From assembly GCF_025961575.1 (NCBI RefSeq), contig NZ_JAOQNX010000007.1, positions 62,001 to 126,000 on the forward strand: a stretch of DNA of 64,000 nucleotides. Direction: 5' to 3'. The position numbers and the translations under genes are program-made. This document shows positions 1 through 8,144 of this stretch, piece by piece. Every line of letters begins with the position of its first letter. Positions within the stretch are counted from its first letter, which is position 1. The notes beneath the pieces were generated by a model. That model made no database searches and had not been told where the DNA came from. It worked only from the letters and a program-made list of their open reading frames with translations. This DNA comes from Rhodoblastus acidophilus. Lineage in GTDB: Bacteria; Pseudomonadota; Alphaproteobacteria; Rhizobiales; Beijerinckiaceae.

Positions 1-429
1 CAGGATTATGTCTGCCGCGCCTGCGAATGGATCGCATCACGCCAGCAGGCCAATGGCGGCTGGGGCGAAAGCTGCGCCTCCTACATGCAGGCCGAGGCCG
101 CCGGACGCGGCGACGCCACGGCCTCGCAGACCGCCTGGGCGCTGATGGCGCTGATCGCGGCCAACAGGCCGAAAGACCGCGACGCCATCGAGCGCGGCTG
201 CCATTTCCTGCTGGAAAACCAGCGCGAGGGAAGCTGGCCGGAGCCGCACTATACCGGGACGGGTTTTCCCGGCTACGGCGTCGGCCAGACCATCCGGCTG
301 AACGACCCGCTGCTGGCGGAGCGGCTGAAGCAGGGCCCGGAGCTGTCGCGCGCCTTCATGCTGCGCTACGGGCTCTACAGCCATTATTTCCCGCTGATGG
401 CGCTGGCGCGCGCGATCAAGCGGGATTGA
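1..429 (+). CDS. shc: squalene-hopene cyclase, C-terminal part (partial)
   Basis: Only the last 142 codons are inside the window; the frame is open from base 1. Squalene-hopene cyclase turns squalene into hopene at the cytoplasmic membrane, the first step of hopanoid synthesis. The fragment carries a QW-type motif (QANGGWGES, residues about 16-24) and the family's C-terminal segment: SQTAWALMAL, a second QW-like stretch ENQREGSW, then FPGYGVGQTIRLNDP and a closing HYFPLMALARAIK helix. The catalytic DXDD motif would lie upstream and cannot be checked. The stop is at 427-429. A small stress-protein-like gene follows after 51 bases. Confidence is high because the QW motifs and tail order match the family. 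Confidence 0.93.
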   Translation, partial: QDYVCRACEWIASRQQANGGWGESCASYMQAEAAGRGDATASQTAWALMALIAANRPKDRDAIERGCHFLLENQREGSWPEPHYTGTGFPGYGVGQTIRLNDPLLAERLKQGPELSRAFMLRYGLYSHYFPLMALARAIKRD

Positions 430-480
430 GGAACGACGACGACATGGCCGGCGTTACCGCGAGAACCGGAGAACGCCGCC

Positions 481-786
481 ATGATCATCGGACAATTCGC
501 CACCCGCCGCGACGCCGAACTCGCCGTGGAACACCTCGTCCAGGAACACGGCCTGGAGCGCACCGACATTTTTGTCGAGGCGCAGGGCAGAGAGAACAGC
601 GCCGGGACCCGGCCCGCCGGCGCGGACCTGGAAAGCGGACATTACGGCGCCGAAGGGCTGACGGCGGATAAGACTCCGGAACTGAACGGGGCCGTGGACG
701 TCTCCGTCGAATGCGACGAGTCCAAAACCCACGCCGTTGAAGACGCCCTGCGCGCCGCCGGCGCCGAAACGGTGCGTTTGCAATAG
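481..786 (+). CDS. small hypothetical protein, alternating alpha/beta pattern
   Basis: A 101-residue acidic soluble protein with no signal peptide or membrane segment. It begins MIIGQFATRRDAELAVEHLV and ends SKTHAVEDALRAAGAETVRL. This beta-alpha-beta rhythm with two 'xxAexAvexL' helices resembles small ferredoxin-like or YflT/GsiB-neighbour stress proteins, but that is only a pattern impression. The start at 481 is preceded by GAGAACGCCGCC with a weak GA-rich site. It follows shc in the same direction and may share its transcript. Function unknown. Confidence 0.65.
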   Translation: MIIGQFATRRDAELAVEHLVQEHGLERTDIFVEAQGRENSAGTRPAGADLESGHYGAEGLTADKTPELNGAVDVSVECDESKTHAVEDALRAAGAETVRLQ

Positions 787-878
787 AGTCGTCAACAGAG
801 TCGCCCGCCTCTTGCGCGGCGCGGGGCGTGGGGCCAGATTAGGCGGCGCTGAGGCTCGACTCAACCGGAACCGCCGCC

Positions 879-1349
879 ATGACGCAAGTCAACACCCGCG
901 CCAACACGCCGGCCGCCCCGCGCGTCTACCCGCTCGCCCCCCTGCCGGCCAGCGCGCTCGACGGCGTGCGCCGCCGCCGCATCCTGGCGCTTGGCCTCGA
1001 CCTGGTCCTGGTCAGCTTCCTCGCGGTGGGGATCTGGCTGCTGCTCGGCCTGGCCTCGTTCGGCGTGCTGTGGTTCATCCTGCCGCCGATTTTCCCCTTC
1101 GTCGCCTTCTTCTACAACGGCCTGACCATTTCCGGCTGGCGCATGGCGACGCCGGGCATGAAGGCCATGGACCTGGAAATGCGGCTGGTGAACGGCGACC
1201 GGGTTCCCTTCCTCTATGCGGCGGTCCATGCCGTGCTGTTCTATCTCAGCCTCGGCTTCCCCATCCTGTTCCTGTTCTCGCTGCTCGCTTCCGACAAGCG
1301 CTGCCTGCACGACATGCTGGCCGGCGTCATCGTGCTGCGGCGCGTCTAG
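879..1349 (+). CDS. RDD-family membrane protein
   Basis: A 156-residue inner-membrane protein. After a short proline-rich N-terminus, residues about 33-75 form two close membrane helices (LALGLDLVLVSFLAVGIWLLL, then VLWFILPPIFPFVAFFY). The RDD core follows: GWRMATPGMKAMDLEMRLVNG, a third helix around residues 110-135 and the closing DKRCLHDMLAGVIVLRRV. The conserved Arg/Asp pattern and the 'TPGMKAM' and 'LHDMLAG' elements define the RDD fold. Its role is unknown; some members act in ion exchange or membrane-protein quality control. The Bpt gene starts 12 bases downstream, so the two probably form an operon. Confidence 0.85.
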   Translation: MTQVNTRANTPAAPRVYPLAPLPASALDGVRRRRILALGLDLVLVSFLAVGIWLLLGLASFGVLWFILPPIFPFVAFFYNGLTISGWRMATPGMKAMDLEMRLVNGDRVPFLYAAVHAVLFYLSLGFPILFLFSLLASDKRCLHDMLAGVIVLRRV

Positions 1350-1361
1350 CGGAGGGCGCCC

Positions 1362-2093
1362 TTGACGAGCGAGCCGCGCGACCCCCCGCAATTCTATCTC
1401 ACCTCGCCGGCGCCCTGCCCCTATCTTCCGGGGCGCGAGGAGCGCAAGGTTTTCACCCATTTGGTCGGCCGCCGCGCCGCCGTCCTCAACGACGCGCTCA
1501 CCCATTCCGGCTTCCGCCGCTCTCAGACCATCGCCTATCGCCCGGCCTGCGAGAACTGCAAGGCCTGCGTCTCCGTGCGCATCCTCTGCGACGAATTCGC
1601 GCCCAACCGCACCCAGAAAAAACTTCTGGCGCGCAATGCCGATATTTTCAGCGATCTCGGTCCGGCGCGCGCGGATGTCGAGCAATTCCGCCTGTTCCGC
1701 ACCTATCTGGACTCCCGCCATTCCGACGGCGGCATGGCCGACATGGCCATGCTCGACTATGGCATGATGATCGAGGACAGCCATGTCGAGAGCCGGATCG
1801 CGCTCTACCGCCTGCCACCGGAAGACAATGCCCCGGGGCGCCTCGCCGCCTGCTGCCTCACCGACGTGCTCGAGGACGGCCTGTCCATGGTCTATTCGTT
1901 CTACGACCCGGACCTGCCGCGCCGGTCGCTCGGCGCCTACATGATCCTCGACCACATCGAAAAGGCGCGCGCGCTCGGCCTGCCCCACCTCTATTTGGGC
2001 TATTGGGTCGAGGGCTCGCGAAAAATGGATTACAAGGCCCAATATCTTCCGCAGGAGCGATTGGGGCCGGCGGGGTGGACCCGGGTGGGGTGA
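1362..2093 (+). CDS. bpt: aminoacyl-tRNA--protein transferase (Bpt/Ate type)
   Basis: A cytoplasmic transferase of the N-degron pathway; it moves leucine or arginine from charged tRNA to the N-terminus of target proteins, marking them for ClpS-ClpAP. The 243-residue length fits the bacterial family. The N-terminal domain has [13 protein letters not shown] and the cysteine-rich [12 protein letters not shown] segment (about residues 60-72). The C-terminal acetyltransferase-like domain has [24 protein letters not shown] and [20 protein letters not shown]. The start is TTG, preceded by GGAGGGCGCCC at 1351. It is close behind the RDD gene. Substrate choice (Leu versus Arg) cannot be read from sequence alone. 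Confidence 0.93.
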   Translation: MTSEPRDPPQFYLTSPAPCPYLPGREERKVFTHLVGRRAAVLNDALTHSGFRRSQTIAYRPACENCKACVSVRILCDEFAPNRTQKKLLARNADIFSDLGPARADVEQFRLFRTYLDSRHSDGGMADMAMLDYGMMIEDSHVESRIALYRLPPEDNAPGRLAACCLTDVLEDGLSMVYSFYDPDLPRRSLGAYMILDHIEKARALGLPHLYLGYWVEGSRKMDYKAQYLPQERLGPAGWTRVG

Positions 2094-2106
2094 GAGTCCC
2101 ACGGAC

Positions 2107-2227
2107 GTCATGCCCGAGCTTGTCCTTCGGCTTTGTGCCGGGCATCCACGCCCGGCCGCGAGAGAAAATCTGAAAGAACTCGCACGGCGACGCCGCGTGG
2201 ATGGCCGGGACGACGCCCGGCCATGAC
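2107..2227. repeat. palindromic intergenic repeat, GTCATG...CATGAC family, copy 1
   Basis: The 252-base gap after bpt holds an inverted-repeat element beginning GTCATGCCCGAGCTTG and ending CGCCCGGCCATGAC. Inner arms are GGCATCCACGC and GCGTGGATGGC. A second copy with the same ends lies at 55842-55999. Elements of this type are common between genes in Hyphomicrobiales; no coding frame is evident. Confidence 0.75.
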
Positions 2228-2345
2228 GACATGAAGTTGCAAGCCTGACGGAAAACACCAGTACTTGTATAGGGAAAGCGCTGGATCGCTCGCCGCGCTG
2301 TTCGGCGCCGCCGTGAGTTCATGCGATCAGGTGCGCGACAGACCA

Positions 2346-3089
2346 TTATTGGCTGGGATTTTCAATCGCCAGCCGCCGGTTGATCTCGTCCGTCAGCACG
2401 CCAAAACCTTGCGCATTCAGCTTCAGCCCGTTGCGCCCCCAAATGTCCGGCGTCGTGCGGTCGTCGCCGCCGAGCAGGCGCGCCACATCGATCAGCTCAA
2501 TGCCCGGTCCCCAATCGAGGGACCGCAGCGCCGCATTGGTTTTTTGCGTGAACTCGCGAATGCGCTCGTTCCAGAAGGGGCGGCGCAACAATTCGGGCTG
2601 GAACGGCGGCGTGACCGTCAGCACCATCACCCGGCCGCCATGGTCGCGCGCCAGCCGCGCGAGGCGAAACAGCCGGTCGGCGGTCTTTTCGGCCAGCGCG
2701 TCCATGCGCTCGGGGGGCGCGAAGGAGGCGCCAACCGCGTCATAGACGCCGGAGGTCAGCACCACCACATCGCCGGGGCGCAGAAAATCGAAGCGGTCGA
2801 AGCGGCTGACGAGTTGCGCCGTGGTCTCGCCGTGCATGCCGCAATCGACGGCTTCGTAGCGGGCGTCAAGCGTGTGGCGCGGCCACTCTTCCGCCGCGGC
2901 GTCGCCGACGAGATAGAGGCGCGGCCTTTGCGCCTCGCTGGCCGGCTCCGCGCCGAAACATTTGATCACCGAGGGATCGAAACCGTCGAGATAGGCGAGT
3001 TTGCGCGCGACCCAGGCGTCGCGGCCGACGACGAACAGGCCGCCCAGCGCGGCGGCGCAAACGCCCAAGAGGACGAGACGCCAGCGCAT
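2346..3089 (-). CDS. SGNH-hydrolase-fold protein with degenerate catalytic residues
   Basis: A 247-residue protein with an N-terminal hydrophobic anchor or signal (residues about 4-22). The SGNH/GDSL layout is clear, but the catalytic positions are changed. Block I reads LYLVGDAAAEEW, with Ala where GDS has the nucleophile. Block II, CGMHGETTAQLVSRFDRF, keeps the Gly. Block III reads LTSGVYDAVGA, with Tyr where GxND has Asn. Block V reads GRNGLKLNAQGFGVLTDEI, where active relatives have DGxHLN, so both Asp and His are gone. It is therefore probably a non-hydrolytic binding or scaffolding relative. Its start overlaps the stop of the upstream glycosyltransferase gene by one base, so the two are translationally coupled. 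A role in polysaccharide or exopolymer assembly is inference from that context. Confidence 0.8.
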   Translation of the reverse strand: MRWRLVLLGVCAAALGGLFVVGRDAWVARKLAYLDGFDPSVIKCFGAEPASEAQRPRLYLVGDAAAEEWPRHTLDARYEAVDCGMHGETTAQLVSRFDRFDFLRPGDVVVLTSGVYDAVGASFAPPERMDALAEKTADRLFRLARLARDHGGRVMVLTVTPPFQPELLRRPFWNERIREFTQKTNAALRSLDWGPGIELIDVARLLGGDDRTTPDIWGRNGLKLNAQGFGVLTDEINRRLAIENPSQ

Positions 3090-4339
3090 CAGGCCGCTCG
3101 CCGCCCGCCATGCGCCGCGAACACCTGATCATAAATCTTCAGGAGATCGGCGACATGGGCGTCCAGCGTCGGCGGATCGCGCCAGAACGCCTCATAGGCC
3201 CCGCGCGACAGACGCGCCGCCAACTCCGGGTCGGCCATGCGGCGCAAGGCGGCGGCAAGCGAGTCCGCATCGCCGCTGCGGAACCAGAGCCCTGATGTCT
3301 CGGGCGCCACCCATTCGCGCGCCGCACAGCCGTCGGCGACGATCACGGGCGTTCCCATCGCCAAGGCCTCCACCGCCGTCATGCCCTGCGTCTCCGGCCA
3401 GAGCGAGGGAAACACCAGGGCGCGGGCGGCGCGCATGGCGGCGCGGGCCTCCTCGGGCGCGCGCCAGCCCAGCATCCGCGCCTCCGGATAGGCCGCAGCC
3501 AGTTGCGCCGCCGCCGGGCCGTCGCCGATGAAGACCGGCGTGACCCCGGCGCGGCGGGCGGCTTCGGCGAACAGCAGAATGCCCTTTTCGGCGGAGAGCC
3601 GACCGACGAACAGCAAATCCTGGCCTAGGGAATGGCGCGGACCGAGGTCTTCGGCTTCGATCGGGTTGCGCAGCCGGTAGAGCCGGGCGGCGGCCGGCAG
3701 ATAGGGCTTGAGCAGCTCCGCCTGCAGGTCGGACAGCAGGATGAAATCGTCGAAACAGGCGTCCAGCCGCGCCACATTCCGGGTCACCCACAGCCGCGCA
3801 TTGCGCCAGAGCTTGAACGGATAATTGCGCGAATCGCAGTGGCGCGCCCAGCAGGCCGCCGACAGCGGGCGCAAGGCGCAGGTCTCGCCCTTGCGGTAGT
3901 CGAAGAACCCGCCATTGGGACAGTGCAGGAAATATTCATGGACCGTGTAGAGGCGCGGCAGGCCGGAGCGCCGGATCGGCCCGGCGATGGCGCCCGACAA
4001 AGCCTTGGCCCAGCCATGCACATGCACCAAGGTTTTGTCGCGCGGCAGGCGCGCCAGCAGTTTTTCCAATTCTTCGGCCGCGCGAAAATTCCAGGTCCCC
4101 TGCGCCGCTGCGGCAAGACGGGAGCCGTGGCCGAGCAGGTCCTGCTGGCCGAGGCAGATGGTTTCGATCCCCGCCTGGGCCAGGCGCGGGTCGACGGGCC
4201 CGACCGCGGCGAAGACAATGGGCTCGCAACCCGCCTGTTTCAGGCCGAGGGCGCTGTCGAGCGCCACCTTGGCCTGGCCGCCGGTCACCGACGCATGGTC
4301 GACGACGATGACGACACGGATTTTTTCCCCGCTGATCAT
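3089..4339 (-). CDS. GT4-type glycosyltransferase
   Basis: A 416-residue GT-B fold enzyme that transfers a sugar from a nucleotide-sugar donor to a glycan or lipid acceptor. The N-terminal domain starts IRVVIVVDHASVTGGQAKVAL and includes VHVHGWAKALSG and TVHEYFLHCPNGGFFDYRKG, a stretch typical of cell-surface polysaccharide transferases. The C-terminal domain has LLFVGRLSAEKG and the EX7E signature PETQGMTAVEALAMGTPVIV. The ATG at 4337-4339 was chosen because GGAG lies seven bases upstream; the longer open frame further upstream has no family similarity. It forms an operon with the degenerate SGNH protein. Donor and acceptor are unknown. Confidence 0.9.
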   Translation of the reverse strand: MISGEKIRVVIVVDHASVTGGQAKVALDSALGLKQAGCEPIVFAAVGPVDPRLAQAGIETICLGQQDLLGHGSRLAAAAQGTWNFRAAEELEKLLARLPRDKTLVHVHGWAKALSGAIAGPIRRSGLPRLYTVHEYFLHCPNGGFFDYRKGETCALRPLSAACWARHCDSRNYPFKLWRNARLWVTRNVARLDACFDDFILLSDLQAELLKPYLPAAARLYRLRNPIEAEDLGPRHSLGQDLLFVGRLSAEKGILLFAEAARRAGVTPVFIGDGPAAAQLAAAYPEARMLGWRAPEEARAAMRAARALVFPSLWPETQGMTAVEALAMGTPVIVADGCAAREWVAPETSGLWFRSGDADSLAAALRRMADPELAARLSRGAYEAFWRDPPTLDAHVADLLKIYDQVFAAHGGRRAA

Positions 4340-4406
4340 ATTGGCTCCGCCTGTTTCGCGCCGCATAGTGGCGTGAAAAACTTTCCCAAAGCTAAGGGCG
4401 TGAGCA

Positions 4407-4754
4407 ATGAGGAGCATCAACGCGGCGCTGACCGCCTGGGCGGGCGTGATGGGCGGCTGCGGCGTCGCCGCAGCCGCCGTCGCCGCCCATGCGGCGGGCG
4501 CGGAGCGCATGGCGAGCGTCGCCCTGATCCTGCTCGCCCACGCCGCCGCCCTGCTGGCGCTGACCTTGCGGACCGGCCGGCTGTTCGCCCTCGCCGCACT
4601 CCTGATGGCCGCCGGCGCGACCCTGTTCGGCCTGGACGTGTCGCTGTTCACGCTGGGCGGCGCGCATCTGTTCCCGATGGCGGCGCCGTCGGGGGGCGTG
4701 ACCCTGATCCTGTCCTGGCTGCTGGTCGCCGCGGCCGGGATCGCGGCAAGATAG
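4407..4754 (+). CDS. DUF423 family membrane protein
   Basis: A 115-residue, very hydrophobic protein with about four membrane helices. It shows the DUF423 pattern: an N-terminal helix ending in AAAVAAHAAGAERMASVALI, a central pair of helices, then LFGLDVSLFTLGGAHLFPMAAPSGGVTLILSWLLVAAAG, where the family has a conserved 'P-GG' turn. The gene is divergent from the GT4 gene at 4339, with a 67-base shared promoter gap. The function of the family is unknown. Confidence 0.85.
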   Translation: MRSINAALTAWAGVMGGCGVAAAAVAAHAAGAERMASVALILLAHAAALLALTLRTGRLFALAALLMAAGATLFGLDVSLFTLGGAHLFPMAAPSGGVTLILSWLLVAAAGIAAR

Positions 4755-4834
4755 CGCAAACACCCTGGTAAGTTTTTTGTGTTTCCAATCCAGGACCTGC
4801 GCCAGTTCGGCGTCGTCCGGAGCCCCGCAGCGGC

Positions 4835-5956
4835 ATGCGCATCTGCCACATCATCGAATCGACCAATGCGGGCAGCAGCCGGGTTGTCGTCGAGCTCGCG
4901 CGCAGCGGCGTCGCGGCGGGCGAGGACGTCACCGTCATCTATTCGCGCAACCGGGCGGAACAGGTTTTCATCGACGACCTCGTCGCCATCGACGGCCTGC
5001 ATCTGGTGGAGACGCCGATGCAGCGCGAGGTCGGCCTCCACGACATTGTCGCGGGCTGGCGGCTGTTGCGCGCGCTGATCGCCCATGGCCCGTTCGACGT
5101 CATCCACGCCCATTCCTCCAAGGCCGGCGGCCTGGCGCGGCTGGCCGGCCTGTTCATGCCGGGCGCGGCCAAGGTCTATGCGCCCCACGCTTTCGTCACC
5201 CTCAGCCCCGACGCGCGCCCGATCTATGGGCTGATCGAGCGGCTCCTGTCCCATGTCACCGACGCCATCGTGGTCCTGTCCGAGCAGGAGCGCCGGCACG
5301 CGACCGAAGTCCTGCATATCGCGCCGGACCTGCTGCACCTCATTCCCAACGGCGTCAGCGCCGCGCCGCAGGGCAATCGCGCCGCGATCCGCGCCAAATT
5401 GCGCGCCGAGGACGACAGTTTCGTCATCGGCTTCGTAGGCCGGCTGGTCGAGCAGAAGAATCCGGTCCGCGCCGTCAAAGCCTTCGCGCTGGTCGCTCCG
5501 ACGCATCCGCAGGCGCTGCTGGCGGTGATCGGCGGCGGCCCGCTGGAGCCGGACGTGCTTGCCGCCGCCCGCGCGGCGGGCGTCGCGGAAAGGGTGCGCA
5601 TGGTCGGCTACGCGCCGGCGCGCGATTACATGCCGGCCTTCGACTGCCTGCTGTGCAGCAGCGATTACGAAAGCTCGCCGCTGATTTTTCCGGAGGCGCT
5701 GATGGCCGGGGTTCCCCTGGTGTCGACCAATGTCGGCACCGTGCCGGAGCTGCAGCGGCCGGAAGGCCCCGTCTTCGCGGTCGCCGACCTCACCCCGGAG
5801 GCGCTCGCGGATGGGCTGGACCAATTGCTGCGGCTGAGCCCCGAGCAACGCCTCGCCCTGCGCGAGGCGGCGAGGCGATTCGCGGCGCCCTATTCCGCCG
5901 AGACCATGTACGGCCGCACCTTCGAGCTCTACCGGCGGCTGCGTCCGCACGCCTGA
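4835..5956 (+). CDS. GT4-type glycosyltransferase
   Basis: A 373-residue GT-B enzyme. The N-terminal domain opens MRICHIIESTNAGSSRVVVELA and includes DVIHAHSSKAGGLARLAG, in which HAHSSKAG is typical of lipid-linked or extracellular polysaccharide transferases. The C-terminal domain has FVIGFVGRLVEQKNP, AVIGGGPLEPDV and the EX7E motif YESSPLIFPEALMAGVPLVS. It is independent of the GT4 gene at 3089 (different strand, low apparent identity). It follows DUF423 by 80 bases. Donor and acceptor are unknown; a surface glycan role is inferred. Confidence 0.9.
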   Translation: MRICHIIESTNAGSSRVVVELARSGVAAGEDVTVIYSRNRAEQVFIDDLVAIDGLHLVETPMQREVGLHDIVAGWRLLRALIAHGPFDVIHAHSSKAGGLARLAGLFMPGAAKVYAPHAFVTLSPDARPIYGLIERLLSHVTDAIVVLSEQERRHATEVLHIAPDLLHLIPNGVSAAPQGNRAAIRAKLRAEDDSFVIGFVGRLVEQKNPVRAVKAFALVAPTHPQALLAVIGGGPLEPDVLAAARAAGVAERVRMVGYAPARDYMPAFDCLLCSSDYESSPLIFPEALMAGVPLVSTNVGTVPELQRPEGPVFAVADLTPEALADGLDQLLRLSPEQRLALREAARRFAAPYSAETMYGRTFELYRRLRPHA

Positions 5957-6139
5957 CGCAACCGCATTTCCGGCGCCGCAGCGGCATGTCCGCGCCAAGC
6001 GGCGCGGCTCGCTCTCCCATCGTAAACGTGAAAGAATTGCTAAGCTTCTGCAAGGATTTCGGCGCCGGCGCGCGTTTTTGCCGAAACCCGCACTTGAACT
6101 TCCAAAAATGCGCGCCAAACTAAGGATGAGGAGACGAAC

Positions 6140-6244
6140 ATGATCATAGCTGCAACCGCCCTCGCCCTTCTGCTGCTGGCCGCCTCTCGCCGTGCGCCGG
6201 CTCCCGTGCGGGTTCCCGTCAAGGCGCGCCGCAACCGCCGCTGA
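6140..6244 (+). CDS. possible small membrane peptide (34 aa)
   Basis: ATG at 6140 is preceded by AAGGATGAGGAGACGAAC, a strong ribosome site. The reading frame gives one hydrophobic helix (IIAATALALLLLAASRR) and a basic, proline-containing tail (APAPVRVPVKARRNRR), then TGA. This is the layout of small single-pass membrane peptides. It lies alone between the GT4 and AsmA genes. Coding status rests on the ribosome site and composition only; an untranslated leader is possible. Confidence 0.4.
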   Translation: MIIAATALALLLLAASRRAPAPVRVPVKARRNRR

Positions 6245-6344
6245 GCGCCAGGGCTTTGCGCCCGGCTGCGCCGCGCTTCGGCGCGTGACGGCTGGCGCTT
6301 AATTAACTGTTTTCCTCGGCAAGGCGCGCGTCTATCCTGCCGCG

Positions 6345-8141
6345 ATGAAACTCATCCTCACGCTCAAGTGGTCGCTTGCGGCCGGAGCTCTGCTTCTGCT
6401 GGGCCTCGCCGCGGCGCCCTGGACCGTTTCGGAGACGGCGCAGATCAAGACGCTGGAGCGTCAGATCCGCGATCGCGCCGGACTGGCGCTCGCCGACCAC
6501 GGCCGGTCTGTCTTCGCGGTGCTGCCGCGGCCCCACATCCGCATCTATGAACCGCAGCTGCGCGATTCCAACAGCGAATTCACGGTTTCCGCCAGTTCGC
6601 TGCGGGTCGATCTCGGCTTTGGCGGGCTGATGACCGGCCGGCTCGATCTCGCCCGCGCCGTTCTCGCCGACGCCGTCTTCACCTTCGACCCCGCGCGGCT
6701 GCCCGCCGCCGTGGTCGCCGCCACCACCCGCCCCGCGGATGGACTGGGCGACCTCGAGATCACCCGCGGAAAAGTGCTGCTGCGCCATGCCGGGCTGGAC
6801 CAGCCGGAACTCGCCGCCGACGAGATTTCGGCGCGGCTGGAATGGAGCCGCGCCGGCGCGCCGCTGTCGCTCACCGGGCACGCGCGCGTGCCCGCCATGG
6901 GCGAGGAGCGCCAACCCGCGCGTTTCGCCGTCTGGGCGGCCCATCCGGACCGGCTGCTCAACGCGGGGACCAGCCCGGTCACGCTCCGGTTCGACGACGA
7001 CGGTTTGCAAGTCGTGATGAACGGCGCGCTGACGCTCGCGGACAAGACAAGGTTCGAGGGCCAGGTCGCCGCCTCCGCGGCCTCGCTGCGCACCGCCGCG
7101 GGCTGGTTCGGCGTGCCCATGCCGCTGCCTGGGCCGTATCGCGACGCGCGGATCAAGGCCGACGCCTTGTTCGAGCCGGGCGAACTGGCGCTGACCAATC
7201 TGAGCCTGTCGGTGGACGGCAATGCGCTGGACGGCGCCGCCTCCATTCGTCTGAATGGCCCCCGGCCCTCCGCCGCCGCGACGCTCGCCAGCGCCTCGCT
7301 CGATTTCGCGCCCATGTTCGAGGACTATCCGTTTGCCGTCGCCAACGGCCAGTGGAATCGCGACACGTTCCCGCCCGCGAGACTCGGCGTCGCCGATCTC
7401 GACCTGCGGCTGTCGGCCAAACGCGCCCGGCTTGGCGACCTCCAGCTCGATGACGCCGCCCTGTCGGTGATCCTGAAGAGCGGCCGGATCGACCTATCGA
7501 TCGCCCAGGCGCGCGCCTATTCCGGCCTCGCCCGCGCCCGCGCGGTGATCGCGGAGAGCGAAGCCGGGCTAGACATTCGCGGCTCGCTTGCGGCCGAAAA
7601 GCTCGACCTCGCGCCGCTGCTGTGGGATTCGGTCAAGCGCCAGGTGCTGACCGGCGCCGCCAACCTTTCCGCCAGTTTCGAAACCAGCGGCAATTCCTTC
7701 GCCGAACTCGCCGCCCATCTCGACGCGCGCGGCGATTTCTCCGTCGCCTCCGGGGATATGTTCGGCATCGACCTCGATCTCGCGTTCCGCCGGATGGAGC
7801 GCAGTCCGCTGACGGTCGGCGCCGACCTGCGTTCGGGCCGCACGCCGTTCGAGCTGATGTCCGGCAAATTCGCCATGTCGCAAGGCGTCGCCGATGTCGA
7901 GGAAGGCGCCGTGCGCGCCAACCAGGTCGCGCTGTTCTTTTCCGGGCGCGCCAATGTCGCCGACCGCTCCGTCGACCTGCACGCCAGCGCCAGCCGCGCC
8001 GGCGCCGAGGGCAAGGCGCTGCAATTCGGCTTCAACCTCGTCGGCCCCTGGGACGAGCCCGCCGTGGTCCCCGACGCCGAGGGTTTGATTCGACGGTCGA
8101 ACGCCGCCGCGCCGCTGTTGCCCTCCGGCCCGCAGAACTGA
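6345..8141 (+). CDS. AsmA family protein
   Basis: A 598-residue protein with one N-terminal membrane helix (residues about 5-27) and a long periplasmic beta-rich region. AsmA-type features include the early IKTLERQIRDRAGLALADHGRS and PRPHIRIYEPQL stretch, repeated 'GxLxLxxARVxLxDA' strands, and the C-terminal AsmA_2 region with DLAFRRMERSPLTVG, VADVEEGAVRANQVALFFSG and LHASASRAGAEGKALQFGFNLVGPWDEP. Members are thought to act in lipid transport or outer-membrane assembly. The LysR gene begins four bases after the stop, so they are probably co-transcribed. Confidence 0.88.
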   Translation: MKLILTLKWSLAAGALLLLGLAAAPWTVSETAQIKTLERQIRDRAGLALADHGRSVFAVLPRPHIRIYEPQLRDSNSEFTVSASSLRVDLGFGGLMTGRLDLARAVLADAVFTFDPARLPAAVVAATTRPADGLGDLEITRGKVLLRHAGLDQPELAADEISARLEWSRAGAPLSLTGHARVPAMGEERQPARFAVWAAHPDRLLNAGTSPVTLRFDDDGLQVVMNGALTLADKTRFEGQVAASAASLRTAAGWFGVPMPLPGPYRDARIKADALFEPGELALTNLSLSVDGNALDGAASIRLNGPRPSAAATLASASLDFAPMFEDYPFAVANGQWNRDTFPPARLGVADLDLRLSAKRARLGDLQLDDAALSVILKSGRIDLSIAQARAYSGLARARAVIAESEAGLDIRGSLAAEKLDLAPLLWDSVKRQVLTGAANLSASFETSGNSFAELAAHLDARGDFSVASGDMFGIDLDLAFRRMERSPLTVGADLRSGRTPFELMSGKFAMSQGVADVEEGAVRANQVALFFSGRANVADRSVDLHASASRAGAEGKALQFGFNLVGPWDEPAVVPDAEGLIRRSNAAAPLLPSGPQN

Positions 8142-8144
8142 GCC

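Noticed and set aside
861-2258. Long minus-strand open frame opposite the RDD and bpt genes (465 codons)
   Set aside because: Low-complexity His/Arg/Glu-rich translation, no family pattern; both strands cannot be coding and the plus-strand genes are clearly recognised.
4340-6118. Extension of the GT4 frame on the minus strand to 1009 codons
   Set aside because: The part upstream of 4339 lies opposite DUF423 and a second GT4 gene and has no family similarity; a good ribosome site supports 4339.
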